A stretch of 64,000 bases of DNA from Combretum micranthum (taxonomy: Eukaryota; Streptophyta; Magnoliopsida; Myrtales; Combretaceae): assembly GCA_024138025.1 (NCBI GenBank), contig JAMXBD010000433.1:248001-312000 (forward strand), read 5' to 3'. Positions 1 through 12,811 of this stretch are shown piece after piece. How positions within the stretch are numbered: the first letter of the stretch is position 1; each line of letters opens with the position of its first letter. The notes beneath the pieces are model-generated. The model was not told the DNA's origin and ran no database searches. It worked only from the letters and a program-made list of their open reading frames with translations. Made by a program: the position numbers and the translations under genes.

Positions 1-660
1 AGCAAGATGTTTTTGGAAAAGTTTTTCGCCATGCAAGAACAAGTGACCTTGATAGATATGGGACGGATTTTCCAGAAGCCCAAGGAAGACTTGATGGATT
101 ATATTAAGCGCTTCAAGGAGTATTCTCTAGACATTCAAGAAATATGTGATGAATGGGAGTTAGTGAAAATTTGCATTCAAGTGATATTTACTGAGTATGC
201 GGTGCATTTGGTAAACCTTTCTTTGGCCTCATTCTCTATGTTGTTTGAGTGTGCGTGAAGATTCAATAATTCAGTTGTGCGATAGAGGGGAGGAAATCCA
301 AAGTTTAACAAAAGAACCATCTGTAAACTTAGCTCAAACCAAAGATTCCAAAGTCGGAAAGAGGTCTAGAATTGAGAAACCAAAAGAAACATTAACGTAT
401 CCATGTTCAATGGGAAAAGTACACATGATGTTAGACAAATGGTTACATGATGAGGCTATTAAGCATCCAAGAGTTGAACGTCTCCCTACCATTGAAGAGA
501 AGCATGATCCTAAGTTATGTAGATTCCATAGGATAGTTGGACATTCCACTAAAGATTGCTACACTATAAAGAAGATATTTAATGAAAGGGTCCAAAGTGA
601 AGAGCTTATTATTAAAGACAACAACGTTAGAAATAATCCACTTCCAGCTCATAATAATTA
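1..660 (+). pseudogene. Ty3/gypsy gag relic, Tat/Ogre-type
   Basis: Broken capsid-protein gene of an LTR retrotransposon. An open stretch (7-258) has the retrotransposon gag pattern of an amphipathic helix followed by a DYIKRFKEYSLD motif. A frameshift near 245 moves the reading into a second frame (245-661), which carries the C-terminal gag segment with LPTIEE and then CRFHRIVGHSTKDCY, the C/H/C pattern typical of gag in non-chromovirus (Tat/Ogre, Athila) elements. The window edge cuts the 5' end. Family assignment is from recognised motifs only. The frameshift and the lack of a continuous gag-pol frame make it non-functional. Protease remnants follow directly. Confidence 0.72.
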
Positions 661-1480
661 GTATGGTACTTTGAATGCTGTTACTCATGATCCTACCTTA
701 ATAGAATCAATAGACATGCAGCCGATTGAGATGCATGAAGAAAATGACAATACACTTGAAATTGAAATCAATAGAGATGATAATGTCATCTTACTTTAAT
801 GAAGGCTTCAAATTTCACTTTGATCTCCTTGGATTTGATGAGCGTGCACATTTTGCACCGACAATTGCATTTAATCAAATTGCACAAGGTCACTATAGTG
901 AGTGCGACGTAATTCAACCTAAGAAAGAAGTGGTCTCTATAATGGATTATGCCATTACATTTACTAGTACTGATACACACTTGAAGAACTTCAATCACAT
1001 CGTCCTTTATATGTGGAGAGTATACTCAATGGTTACCCCATCGAGAGTAAACACATTTTTGAATCTTTTGCAATGACAATGAGCTATATCAAAGTAAGCT
1101 TTAAAGTTGGGCCCATTCATGGCTTTGCTATATTTCATGTGATTGATGCACTGGTATCCTATCAACTTCTCATAAGAAGGACATGGTTGCACGAGTAACA
1201 CATGATACCCTTAACACAACATCATTGCATGAAGGTCATTGAAATGGAAGTGATATCTTAACCCATGCAATAAAGAATCTATTCAACCGTAATGAACTCT
1301 ACTTTGCTAAAGCTACCTTCTTATATAAATATGAAAATGAAGCGGATATGACTTTAGTGGAATCCATGCGAAATCACTACTTGCAAGAGAAGAAATCAAG
1401 ACTCAAGGATTTAAAAAGAGAAAGAAATGTGGTTGTTGTAGAGTGTAAAGAAATGCAAGAAGGCTTATAGTAGCATGAAA
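661..1480 (+). pseudogene. Ty3/gypsy protease-region relic (Tat/Ogre-type)
   Basis: Continuation of the gag relic. The reading breaks several times. One frame (726-1076) contains ITFTSTD, matching the start of the protease region in Tat-type elements. After a deletion that appears to remove the catalytic Asp-Ser/Thr-Gly segment, another frame (1013-1198) ends in GPIHGFAIFHVIDALVSYQL and then RTWLHE, closely resembling the conserved end of the Tat-type protease (F-V-L-D, S-Y-L-L-G-R, W-I-H). The next bases still read as the HCMKVIE continuation, and FAKATFLY near 1300 resembles the linker that follows. Reverse transcriptase was not found downstream. Non-functional. Confidence 0.66.
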
Positions 1481-3760
1481 ATGCAAATCACTACATGATA
1501 TGGAGAAAGAGTTGCTTGTAATCAAGAGCGTTATTGTCAAATCTCGCTCATTTCCTTTCTCTTTGTGTGTAAACAAAGCATTAGACACTTTTAACTAGTG
1601 AATGAGTTGTATTACTCAATCAAAGAGTATTGTTTATGAAAATATGATGATGTGCTTACTTATTTTTCTTTTATTGCTATTGTTGTTGCAAAGTAAGAGA
1701 CTATCTTCTTAGAGTGCAAAGCTAGTTAAAAAACAAAAAATTGACATTGGATTAGGTAACATTAGCCTTTAGTAATGCTAGAAAAGAACTAACAAATATG
1801 ATATCGATTTAGACATCGTAACTGACGGGATAGAGCTTAGCTTCCACGCGCACGATGTTGACAAGCCATCACCACTTTCTGTTTGGTATTTCTAGTTGCC
1901 ATGTTGTGGAGATAATCCCCTTAAAGCTCCATTGAGACAAGCAATTCTTGGCATATGGTATTCTACCCTTAAGTCATACCTTGATGAACAATGCTATGCA
2001 ATCGAGTAGTGAGAAATACCCCCTTGACTATTAAAAATTTATTAATCCAAATGCCACTATCACTGTATAGGTGTGATTCATAACAAATACCACTATCACT
2101 ACATAAGCACGATTGATAATGAATACTACCATCGCTGCATGAGCTCAATTGATCATTTTCTTTAATAGGATCATTTAAACATTATTGCTAGGAAGCATCT
2201 TCATTCCTAGAGTTGTCACATTAGACGATATTACTGCTTGGTTAGAGCTTTGCTCGAGAGTGCATATGATCATAAAAAAATAAAGCACGCTTTAAGATTA
2301 AGTGTTGCGTTTAGTGACAACCCTTGCTAGCAAGACATGTTTTGTTTGTGATGTCTATTGTAACTTTATAGGTGTTTAAGGGATTGAATTGATCCTACTG
2401 CTACATCTTTTCATGTGTTACCGTTATGTGGGAGCTAGTGTTCCAAAGCGCATGATGACTAAGATGCATTGCCAAGGCAAAAATGAGAATCAAGAATATA
2501 AATGGATATAGAGTTGACTAGTTGATTCCATTGTCATGGTTAGTTTCACATATTTGATACAACTCATATTGAAGAGGAAAAAAAGAAAAAGAGACAACAT
2601 TGCATGACCAAGAAGATTATAATGAAGAGAGGCACGACTGAATGTCTATCACAAACCAATGAATTCTATAAGCAATGCACATTTGTGCGTGATGCTTGAA
2701 ACACGAAATGCTTGCTTGTGCATGATCTTTACTTATGTAAGTGTGTACAATGTTTATTTATGTAGTATGCATGAAGCATGTATGTGTATGTGATACTCGC
2801 TTGCTCGTGATGTTACGCTACCTTATAATGTTACTATAGTTAGTCAATTAAAAGAACATGCATGAAAATAACGTATCGCCTTTAAACCAAGTCAACCCCC
2901 TCCTTCAAGACATTGCGACTCTTAATTACTGTAGCACTTCAATGCAACACTTTATTTTCAATTGTGGTATAAAGGAACATGAATATTAAAAGTTGTCCAA
3001 CTATTCCTTAAGCCTTCATGAGCAGCATTTGTAGCATAAGATCTTCATGTAACACCAATGCATAAGCTTACTTGATGCTCCCATGCAGAGTTCGTCTAAA
3101 ATAAGGGAAAGCAGATGCCATGAAGTCTCAATACCTAATGGTCCTAGCACTTGCATGTCAAGAAAATCAAAGATGAGTTAGTTTCACAAACATAAGAAGA
3201 TTTCTCTCATGTAAGTTTTACTTGTTGTCATGAAGGAATATAGTAGTGGAGGATGGTATCAATCAAATCTCAACAAGCAACGTCAACATAAGAAATGCGT
3301 TGGATAAGTAACAAAGAGAATGATAACTTGAACAATATTAATTTGTTCGTGTTTGCATAAAATATGTGTGGAATTTTGTGTAAACGGAGGCTACTAATCA
3401 TACCCTCTACTAGTGACTATAGTTGACAATGCACAACAAAAAATTGTAGTAGAAAGAACTCCAAACAAGCATATTGAACGCAATAACAATTCAATAATAG
3501 AAGAAAAACAATTCATTGTGACAAGTGAGACCATGGACCGAGCATTGCCTATGTTCTAACAAAGATTGAAAGTTAAATGACAAGCAGCTCATCGTATTTC
3601 CTCAAATGTTTGCTATTGCAACATAATAAGAATATATGAGAATTAAAGCTCTAAAAAGTGCAGTCACCAACTTGTGATGTTAACTAAAGCTGAACTAATC
3701 TTTGTTTATTCTAAATTGACAAGGGAAGCAATCAAATTTACAGCACATAAGCAACAAATT
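1481..3760. other. Non-coding AT-rich DNA; small 37 bp repeat
   Basis: No credible gene. It probably includes more decayed retrotransposon sequence, since it directly follows the gag-protease relic, but I recognise no RT or integrase motif. The only structure I can define is a three-copy degenerate repeat at about 2047-2155 (unit about 37 bp, core AATACCACTATCACT). Short open frames are scattered and show no family resemblance. Confidence 0.5.
2047..2155 (+). repeat. Degenerate tandem repeat, ~37 bp x 3
   Basis: Three successive units begin near 2048, 2085 and 2121. Each has a variant of AAATACCACTATCACT followed by a TAAGCACGATTGAT-like tail. The units diverge by several bases each. Function unknown. 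Confidence 0.55.
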
Positions 3761-3769
3761 CTCATGCTG

Positions 3770-4540
3770 GACGGAACAATTTTGACATTGTTTAGAAAAT
3801 TGCTCGCATCTCACTTATGAGCTCCGTTTGATGCAATTTAAGATGCTATAAAAAGCTAAGAGAAAGATATTTAATTCTTCTATTTTAAGATTTGAGAAAT
3901 TCTAATTGCATAAAAGTGAAAATTAATCCTGAAGTTATTGCACATGCAATGGTAGCGCCTAGAGTTACAGATTAGACATAGTTTCATGAATTGTACATAT
4001 TTTTCTCATTTAATCTTTGATTGAGGTAATTCAAAATTCTATGAAAAGAGGAAAACAAGATATAAAACTTTTATCTTTTGAGTTTTGATGAATTCGGAAA
4101 GAATCAATATAGAATAGTTATAAAGTTGCTACATTTGCACTGTTTGCATCCAAAGTTTGCAAATTGACAAAGTTTGATAAATTAAGGATATTTCTCTCAT
4201 TCAATCTCTTTTTGATGTGATTCAAAATCCTGTGAAAAAATAAGAGAGAACTCTACAACTTTTATACTTTGAGTTTTGCAAGATTTTAAATGGATTCAAG
4301 GTCAAAATTTATTGCGGAGTTACTATATGTGCAGTGCAAATGTCTAATTTTTGTAGATTTGACAAATTTTGACAAATTATAGATATTTCTCTCATCTAAG
4401 CTTCTCTTGATATGATTCAAAATCCTATGGAAACATAAGAGAGCTCTACAACTCTTATGTTTTGGGTCTTTGAGAGATTTTAAATGTATCAAAGTTTATT
4501 TTTGTTGTGAAGTTTCTGCATAAACCAAAACTGCAGTAGC
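3770..4540 (+). repeat. Degenerate tandem repeat, ~190-195 bp x 4
   Basis: A conserved block recurs with near-constant spacing. TTTCTCTCAT or a variant occurs at about 3808, 4002, 4191 and 4386. Each time it is followed by a TGATTCAAAATCCTATG-like segment, then AAGAGAGCTCTACAACTT and a TTTTGAGTTTTG-like end. The last two units are most alike and the first is most diverged. The spacing and decay fit an old minisatellite or the reiterated LTR/UTR of a dead retrotransposon. No coding capacity. Confidence 0.7.
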
Positions 4541-4544
4541 TACC

Positions 4545-6480
4545 AAACCCAGGCATAGAGCGGATCTTTGGTTACTAACAACAAACCAAGTTAGACTACT
4601 TCAGAGCAAAACTTGAAGAATAGCAGTAGTGCATGACTATATCTCGAGTACACTAAGTAACGACAACTGTAGCTAAAGCACTCCAACAAGTGCAATAACA
4701 ATCAAGTTACTTATCAGAATAGTAAGTGAAGAAGCATCCATGCCTGCACTTGGATTGCTCAGTGCACAAAATATAGAGCTCCATAGACAGCATTTCAAGT
4801 GCACAGTAAGTAATTGAAGTGCCCAAGCCATCACAACAGAGGTATAAAAAAAAAACCATTTTATTCGAGCTGCAAAGTCATTTTGAATGGAGCAATAAGT
4901 TTATAAAAAAATTTACTTTCTGTTGGAAAACATCAAGAAGGACACACTCCATGCTGTTTATATTCATCGTGTACTTAATTGATTTTGCATGGAGAATAAA
5001 ATATATAAGGCAGTTGGCATCATTGGTTTTATGTGAAGATTGTTGTTGAAAACTTATTGAAGAAGGGTCACATAACTTGTTCCACCTACAAACTTCCGTA
5101 TGAACACGTTAGTAATAAGAGATTACTAGAAAGAAAAAAATAAGGTGCTCATTTGATGAGAGAAGGAAGTCATTATTTATAGACACAACAATATCTTGAA
5201 AATGGTTTTAGAAATGTACGGTTGTGGCTGGTCGTATAAGGTTTTAATAGCAAAATACAAAATGTTATTCAGGAGAATTGGGACTTGTTTCCTTTAAGGC
5301 TAAGAAATTGCTCACTTGGATTAGTTTCTGTTACATGTCCTTTTGATAGGGGCAAATATAGATTTGACATGCAGAACCTGTGAAGAAGATCAAGTATACA
5401 TGTATGCTTTGGTCTTTAACAGGTATGCTAGCAATGCATGCAATTGATGTAGAAGTGAATATCAACCGAGGATTTGTTATAAATATCAGTTTATTCTAGT
5501 TACAAACATTGGTGGCAGCAATGGTAATAATTAAAGCGGGTACTATAAGTTCATGGAACGTAAGACTTATTTAGCAGCAATGTTTCCAAAAGGTAAGTTA
5601 CGGGATGCTAAGTTAAAATAGAACAGGAACTACATTTAGAATTAAAATCTGAGCTACTCTACATTGTTCTTGAAGCGACAACAGCTAAATACCAAGCAGA
5701 GAGTTACAAGTCAGATATCAACAAAGTTTCACATTGCAGCAACTACATTAGAAAATCAATAGGTGATAGTCACACCTAATCTGAGCTTAACACAACAACA
5801 ACCATTTGAATAACAAAAAAATTTCGAATCAGTTTAATTCTTCAATAAAATAGCATAGAATGAGGTTTTTTTTATGAGCAATATAGATCAAACTAGGTCC
5901 AACGAGTTGGTTTGATAAAGAAATCCAGATATTTGAAAAAATGGCTAAGTGAGATTCGTGTGTAGACCTACTAGGCTCTAGATTAAACATTAGTTTAATA
6001 AATCAGGTGATACTATGAAGTTACTATTTCAGTCGTAACATTAGTACTTGTATGAACAGTTTGCATTGCATTATGTGAGTCTTGATAATCGCTTTCATAT
6101 TGGCAACATGAAAAGTATGATATTAGAATAATTCAATCATGTGATATTATTCAAGAGGATTCAAACACTTACAACATTGAGAATATGGCTCATTTAAGGC
6201 TAACCTAGTAATATGATGTGCGGTTCCTCTACACCCATTATTAGATACATGGGTATTGTTAGAGAGCTTTGGTAGAGCATACAACCAGGTATCATTGCTA
6301 TAAGATGGCATTAACAACTTGCAAGACAACCACAAATTAACCAAACAATAATTATGCTTCTCATAACTATTACATAGATAAAAAGGAAGAATTTCGGAGA
6401 AACAAAGAACTTGACAAAAGCAATATAGCAGTTGATACGCGATTGATACTCTATCATCTATTCATGTTATTTCACAGCAA
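4545..6480. other. Intergenic DNA, nothing recognised
   Basis: AT-rich sequence with frequent stops in all frames. I see no gene, RNA gene or bounded element. Confidence 0.45.
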
Positions 6481-6483
6481 CAT

Positions 6484-6718
6484 AGGTTCTGTTTGTTTTG
6501 GCTTTTTTCCGGCAGATACAGATACTTTTTCAAACTTTTTTTTAACAAATTATTTATCAAGAAATAGATATAGATAAAAAAAAAAGTTGACAGTTCTAAT
6601 CAAAAGATCAAATAGAAAAAATATAGATAAAATTTAGATGCAAATCGGATATATTTTGCACATATCATTTTAAAAAAGATACAGATACAGGTGAAAAACA
6701 GACAATCCAAAAGAGGTC
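6484..6718. mobile_element. Probable small MITE (Tourist-like)
   Basis: About 230 bp with imperfect terminal inverted repeats. The left end reads GTTCTGTTTGTTTTGG and continues to CAGATACAGATAC. The reverse complement of the right end reads GACCTCTTTTGGATTG and continues to CCTGTATCTGTATC. The AT-rich interior (several AGATAGATA tracts) has no coding capacity. This organisation is typical of short non-autonomous DNA transposons. The target duplication is not clear, so exact ends and superfamily are uncertain. Confidence 0.5.
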
Positions 6719-6719
6719 T

Positions 6720-9180
6720 TGACAAAAAGAAGGAAGCCTAACCAGCTAGAAGTCAATATGGCAATGAATAAAGCTCCTCAATGGTTGACTCCAGCGACTT
6801 AGAACTCTTTCCAGCGAAGTGGAGTATACTATGAGGACAAGTGAGGCACAGTAGCGGCTGATTGCAGCTCATGTGTCTCTTATCGACTCTTGTGGGGTCT
6901 CTTTGTTAGCTGTCTCAAGCAACCAAACTCTAAGTATTATCACTATAAAGTGGGCTATGAACATAAACCAGTGTAGAGCTTCAGAAGTGGGATTTCTTTA
7001 ATTTTTTTTAATGGTAGTTTTACGGAAAGGGGATGATGGTGAAAATAGAGATAGGCAAGGAAGAAGACAGACAAGGAAAAAGATAGTGATATGTTAATGG
7101 AGTTGTACGATAAAAAAGAAAATGAAGAAGAAAACGTTGGCAAATAGGGTGAAAATAGAAATCGAAAAAAGGAACAATAAGGATGCCCTTGCTGGAATAA
7201 AGCAAATATTGCTTGTACCATGTTGTACTATAAGCTATAAATTGTGACATATGTAAATTGGTTGGAGGATAGAGATGATTTTTTATTGCTAGAATTTAAT
7301 TATACTTAGCAGACCTTGAAATTATGTGTATGAAGTTAAAAGAATTATATGTTTGGTAAAAGATAATGGGATGGGAAGTTTCGCGTGTTAAATAATGAAA
7401 AATTAGTACAATATTAAAAAAAATTAAAGCAAGAGTCGAATCCTTCGACAAAGTGTGAAGCACCGGATTTGATATATTGTTAGATGAAGTACACATTGAG
7501 CCATGAATCAATTTATGCAACTCAAACAAAAATTTCATTTTGATGAATGATTTATTTACAAACTTGGCATAATACAAGTAGAAGTTGAATGAACCCAGAA
7601 GAGGTAGCCAATTATGCAAATCAATGGAAATTATTAATATACTATTATTTTAGAAGCAATATAATTTTCGCTTGAGATTATGTGTATGATCAAATGATAT
7701 TGTGAGTACCACCATGATAATTCAGTTATTTTATAGCATTGTGCTAAATTTCACATCATGTAAATGAATTAACATGCCACAACAGTGCAGCTAATTCATA
7801 GCGCACATGTGATGGGTAAGACCTTAGTCATTTGAAAAGCATAGTTAATGCCCAAATCCCTCCAATACATCCGAAGGACTTTAGTCAAAGGGAGAAATAT
7901 ATGATTAAAATTAATTACAAAGGCTTTAAGACTAATTTTTATTTGGATTTAAATCTTTAACTAAAGTGATAAGGCTTAAAGGGTTAGGCGCAATTATTTG
8001 GGATGACTAAGGGAATTTTGATGGTAGGCTTAGGATAGGGCTCATGTCAATTCCAGCCTTTCTCAAATTGGTTCACACACATTACAAATAAATGTCTTAT
8101 TGGGTATGAGTCCACAAGGAACCCACCTCCATATCTATTATGAGAGAGACTCATCCAATCATTGGTTATCTGTTTCATCTGATGGATGACATCAATAGCT
8201 ATATTCCTTATGATTACCTTTAGTTTCAAACTCAAATGGATAAGGAAAATCTCGAACAAATGCTGCCATGCTGCCGGATTTCTATCTTAGTGAATTAAAC
8301 ACTGTCTTAACCAAGAACAGTTATCAATTCATCAAATTCAGTGGGGTTGATGCTTTTTAGTTCTCTCACCTATCACATATGTGTTACAACCTATTGAGAC
8401 TGCCTACTCCTCTCTACATGGTTCTCTCTTAAACATCCCTGTACGTGTTGTTTCTCCTAGGTTACCTGTAGCATGATAATCATGCAGTACTTACGTGATC
8501 GTTGTAATCAGATTGTTACCTACAACCTATAAAAGAAATTGCTTATAATTAGGAACCAAAATATATACGTTTAAAATATTGCATATCAATGTTATGGTAA
8601 TATACAAATATACCCTCTTACATTTGTTCTTACGAGCACTTTATTACATTATTTTTGAAATTGTGCGCTTACATTGTGCATTTTTACTACTTGGGTCTAT
8701 ACATATTTCTGAAAGATTAAAGGGTCGTAAATTTTCAATGATGGGGACACATATATGGAGCAAAGAGAATGGAATATATTTGTAGTTTACCTTAATTTCT
8801 TTCATTAGCAATTTGTGCCTACAGGTTTACTGAAATTACATGTACCTTCTTTCATTACTCCTCTTTAATTCATCCCCATATCATCTCCTTATTACTCTTT
8901 AGAAGCCGCATAAAGTAAAAGACTCAAGTGACACACATAAGTAACACTATCAACCAAATCCCTAAATCTTTAAATACAAAGATTAATAAATAAACAAATA
9001 AGGAAAATAAATAGAATGAGATGAACTTATCTCAAATAATTCTACAACTAAATTGAGAATGATATCATTGAATCTCAATTACAAGGAAAAAAAGGAAAAC
9101 ATATTATATAAAGAAAATTTTAATGGGAATTAAAGCAATAGTTGATAAGATATCATATAATTCTTTTTCTCTTTTATTTT
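6720..9180. other. Intergenic DNA, nothing recognised
   Basis: AT-rich, no convincing gene. Minus-strand open frames at 6955-7250 and 8047-8259 are low-complexity or show no recognisable domain, so I leave them out. Confidence 0.45.
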
Positions 9181-9327
9181 CTTAGAGCACCTGCATTGAG
9201 TATCTTCGCGTGGGTTCCTAGATGAAGAGCCTCACTTTTGAGGTCCTTAGATGTGGAGAGTTCCTTTAACTTTTTGGAGTCCTCTACGAAGGACCCCAAA
9301 AAGTGAGTTCCTTTGAGTTCCTTTAAA

Positions 9328-9363
<36 letters not shown>
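9328..9363 (+). repeat. (ATT)n microsatellite
   Basis: About twelve uninterrupted ATT units. The 140 bp just before it (from AGAGCACCTGCATTG at about 9184) is rich in short inverted TTCCTTT / GGACCCC motifs and resembles the end of a plant DNA transposon, but I could not pair it with an opposite end. Confidence 0.85.
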
Positions 9364-9365
<2 letters not shown>

Positions 9366-9929
9366 CGTAGACTTGGGAGTAGTCGCAATCTTGACCTTGC
9401 AGAAAATCACTCCAAAGTAAATTGGAGACATTAAAACATTGCAGAAGCTAGATTCATATCATTTTAATAATTTCTTTAATGTTTTGACGATTTCTTGCTT
9501 AAAAATGGAGATTTATTTTGCAGGGTTACGTTTGGAATATTTGCAGGATTACGTTTGAGACTTTGGATGCAAGTTTCCATTGTAATTTACAATAGTATTT
9601 TTTTTCTTTCCTTTTCAAGTATAAATATATGACATATCTCATTTATCATTTACCCAAAATTTTACTATCATTTACCATCCTACAAAATTTTTCCTTGTTG
9701 AAAGTTGAGCTATATATGGAATCCAATAATTCACAAATTTTCCCTACCATCAATGATCCAAAACACACAAAATTTTCAAATTCCCACAAATTCAAAAAGT
9801 AACTCTTATTTTCTGTTTAGTGCCAATATCCAAAATGTACCAAATTTCAAAATCCTTAAAATTTTCCAATGATGAACCAAAGTTTTCCCAATTTGAGTTG
9901 GTCCATTTAATTTTATTCTAAGTCGAGTG

Positions 9930-10906
9930 GGATGATACCTTCTTGTTTTCTATATGCTCCTAACTTTGGGCCCGAAAATATACAACAATTCAATCCAATT
10001 GAAGCAACTCTTTCTCAACCTACAATAAATCAATTTCCACAAACTCATAGCAGCACAGCTTCTCAATTTCCACAAAATTCCCAACAAGTAAATTTGCAAG
10101 ATAAGGAAGATGATGAAAATGAAGGAGATGAAGGACGTCGGAAAAAGTGGGAGCATATTAATGACAAGCTTATATTATGCATGGTTAAGGGTTAGTAAAG
10201 ACCTAATTATTCAAAATAGTCAACCACTCCAAACATTTTGGCATGAGTTCATGAAAGCTTCAAGGAAGGATAAGGCCTCGAAGCTTGAAAAAAAACCAAA
10301 AATGAACATGGAAATAATGCAAATCGTTGGACGAAAATCTCAAAGGATGTTATGAAGTTCGAGGCTTACTATGACCAAAAAAACGACGAGCTGAAAGTGG
10401 AAAAAATGAGTAAGATTATATAAAAAGATGCTCATGATTTATTCAAATAAAATGAGAAAAAAACAATGTTTGGTGGAGCAGTATTGGTTATATTACGAAA
10501 TGAACCTAAATGGAGGTCTAAACTGGAAATGAGAAGAAAGGCTAAGTGCATCTGGAACGTATATAAATTCATCCTCAAATAATGATGTAACGAAAGATGA
10601 TGAAGTCACAAAAGTAATCATTCGACTACTTGGTAAAGTAGCAGTAAAAGGAAAGGAAAAGAAAAATCTGAATGTAGTAAGCATGCAGATGAAGTGGTTG
10701 AGAAGTTAGATGGCTCAAGTAGTACAGTTCGTGAAAAAATTGATGTGTTGCTTAAATATACCAGCTTAAAGAAAAAAGGAAATTGGAAGCAACTTGAGTG
10801 CGAAAAATCAATAATATTTGCAAATACATTATCAATGGATGAAGTGCAAAAGCGATGGATTGAAGAGATGCGTAAAGATATAATGCAAGGGAAAAGTAAC
10901 AATTAG
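9930..10906 (+). pseudogene. SANT/trihelix + NAM-associated protein relic
   Basis: Broken gene of the plant family that joins a Myb/SANT (trihelix-like) domain to a NAM-associated C-terminal domain. Relatives are ORF1 of PIF/Harbinger transposons and host genes derived from it. The first frame (9932-10195) has a Gln/Asn-rich lead and then RRKKWEHINDKLILCMVKG. A frameshift continues with WLRVSKD and FWHEFMKA (10180-10270), the usual second and third helices. Then come WTKISKDVMKFEAYYDQ (about 10330-10375), DAHDLF and a GAVLVILRNEPKWR segment (10470-10515). The C-terminal part (10694-10906) is a Lys/Glu-rich helix ending SMDEVQKRWIEEMRKDI. At least three frame breaks and an internal TAA make it non-functional. 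Confidence 0.62.
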
Positions 10907-11001
10907 CTCTATTTTGAAATAGCCATTATAACATTTTTGCTAATAAAAATAACTACCATGGTAGGTTTTAATGTGTGTACATCTCCATTAGCTTGAATAC
11001 T

Positions 11002-11026
11002 AATATATATATATATATATATATAT
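11002..11026. repeat. (AT)n microsatellite
   Basis: Simple TA dinucleotide run between the SANT/NAM relic and the probable copia element. Confidence 0.85.
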
Positions 11027-11104
11027 CTTTTATTTGTTCTGCTGTTGTTTAAGTTTTAATAGAACAAAAAGATGAAGAAAAATCAAGACAAAGCTATTGA
11101 GCCC

Positions 11105-11555
11105 AGTAGAAGAAAGGTGGAGGCGCTATTTTCAATAAAGACAAAAGACTAAGTTTTGGGCAAAACTATGAAGTCAAGTATTGAAATTTTTGGCAAAATC
11201 AAAAAGTTAAAGGCTGAGTTGTGGGGCAAAATCGTAAAGTCAAGAGCTGGAGCTTTGGACAAAATGTAAAGTCAAGGGCTGGAGTTTTGGGCAAAATTTA
11301 TAAAGTCAAGGACTGGAGTTTAGGCCTCAACCTCAGGCTCGACTTCAAAAATTTTGCCTTCCACTTCAGAAAGTTTGTCTTCAATAAAATTTATAAAGTC
11401 AAGGGCTAAAGTTTAAGCTATGACCTTGGGCTTCGACTTCAGGAATTTTGCCCTCGACTTTAGAAATTTTATCCTCGGCAGAATTTATAAAGTCAAGGAT
11501 TGAAGCTTAGGCCTCGACCTTAGACCTCGACTTCAGAAAGTTTACTCTCGACTTT
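11105..11555 (+). repeat. Degenerate tandem repeat in 3' internal region of LTR element
   Basis: Variants of AAAGTCAAGGGCTGGAGTTTTGGGCAAAAT recur at irregular spacing of about 35-60 bp, mixed with GGCCTCGACTTCAGAAAGTTT-like units. The region runs directly into a purine-rich tract and the start of an LTR, which suggests a non-coding 3' internal segment of a retrotransposon. The short open frame 11221-11409 is a by-product of the repeat. Confidence 0.55.
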
Positions 11556-11569
11556 AGAAAGAAAAGAGC
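11556..11569 (+). other. Candidate polypurine tract
   Basis: The purine run AGAAAGAAAAGAG lies directly before TGTTAGAA, the proposed LTR start. It is the expected place and composition for a plus-strand primer, and it argues that the following LTR is a 3' LTR. Confidence 0.5.
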
Positions 11570-12202
11570 TGTTAGAATGCATTTAATGCATGTGTCAGAC
11601 ATATTTAATGCTCTTTTCTGCTTTTGACTTTTACACGTTATTAAAACATTAAGTACATTAAACACAAGTATGGGTTATCATAAACTTTTTTATAAACGGG
11701 AAATTTTTATCAAGAGCTATATATATAATTTTCCTCTTCTTTTTGAAAAAGAAGAATAAATATATTAGATTTTTGAACGTATAGTACAAACGAAAACAAC
11801 GTTCTGCAAATTTTTTTTACTTGTGTTTTTGTTCTCGTTCTCATTAATTTGTAAATTTTTTATAAGAGAACAAATAGTGCTCTATTTTGAAATTTGTGAT
11901 ACACTCTAAACGAGAGTTTTTTAGCACTTTAAGATTTACAAAAGTTGTTTATCTGCTCGTTTAAGGAGCTCAGTTTGTAAAAGGAATTTGTAAAATTTCT
12001 AAAGTATTCTCTATTGTAAATCTGTTTAAGTAGGAGCTTTCTTTGTAAAGGAAATTTGTATATTTCCTTAAGAGCTTTTTAGTTTGTAAATCTGCACATA
12101 TAGGAGCTGTTTGAGAAAAGTCCTCAAATGAGGCATTTGTAAAAAAAGTCATCGTATGAGGCATTGAGAAAAGTAATTGAAGTCCTTCGTTGAAGGTAAA
12201 AT

Positions 12203-12384
12203 GAAGTCCTCAGTGGGAGGCATTTGAAGTCTGGTTTGGAGTTACCAACATCGTCTTAATTGCGATTAGGCGGGAAGTCCTTCGTGGAAAGCAAAGAGAA
12301 GTCCTCAGTGGGAGGCATTTGAAGTCTGGTCTAAAGTTACCAGCATCATCCTAATTATGATTAGGCAGGAAGTCCTTCGTGGAA
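12203..12384 (+). repeat. 95 bp direct tandem duplication inside LTR
   Basis: Two copies beginning GAAGTCCTCAGTGGGAGG at 12203 and 12298 share the internal TTTGAAGTCTGGT, GTTACCA and ATTAGGC(A/G)GGAAGTCC blocks. Reiterated motifs in LTR U3 regions often carry enhancer elements; that role here is inference. Confidence 0.75.
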
Positions 12385-12768
12385 GAAGTCTGGTCGTGTG
12401 TTACTAGCACAACACTTGATTTATCAAGTGGAAGTCCTTTGTGAAAGGTAATTGTAACAGTCCTATTATGATAGGCTTTGTTGTAATTCCTCGTCTAAGA
12501 GATGTATTGATTTTGGAATAATCAATATAGTGGTAAAATTCCTCTTTGAGGCATTTACACCATGAAGAGTAGGCAGTGGCCGAACTCCAGGTTAAATCCT
12601 TGTATTGCTTCTCTTTCTCTCTTTGTGCTTTTTATCTTAGCTTATTTGTTAATTAGTTTTTAATTAATTTATTCTGCGCATCTGTTTGTTTAAGTTTTCT
12701 CTGTCTTATCTTAGTTAATTAATCTGGTTTGATGAAACATAAAAATTTGTAATACTTAATTCACTCAT

Positions 12769-12777
12769 CCCCCCCCC

Positions 12778-12811
<34 letters not shown>
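12769..12811. repeat. Poly-C tract (33 C after one A)
   Basis: Nine C, one A (12778), then 33 consecutive C at 12779-12811. It sits where copia LTRs usually carry a short CACCCCCC run, so it may be an expanded or mis-sequenced native run. On the minus strand it is a long G tract. Confidence 0.9.

Noticed and set aside
1403..1588. Minus-strand open frame
   Set aside because: Opposite strand of the retrotransposon relic, without motif support.
2040..4540. Possible CRISPR-like array
   Set aside because: Units are directly adjacent and diverged with no unique spacers, and the DNA is plant nuclear.
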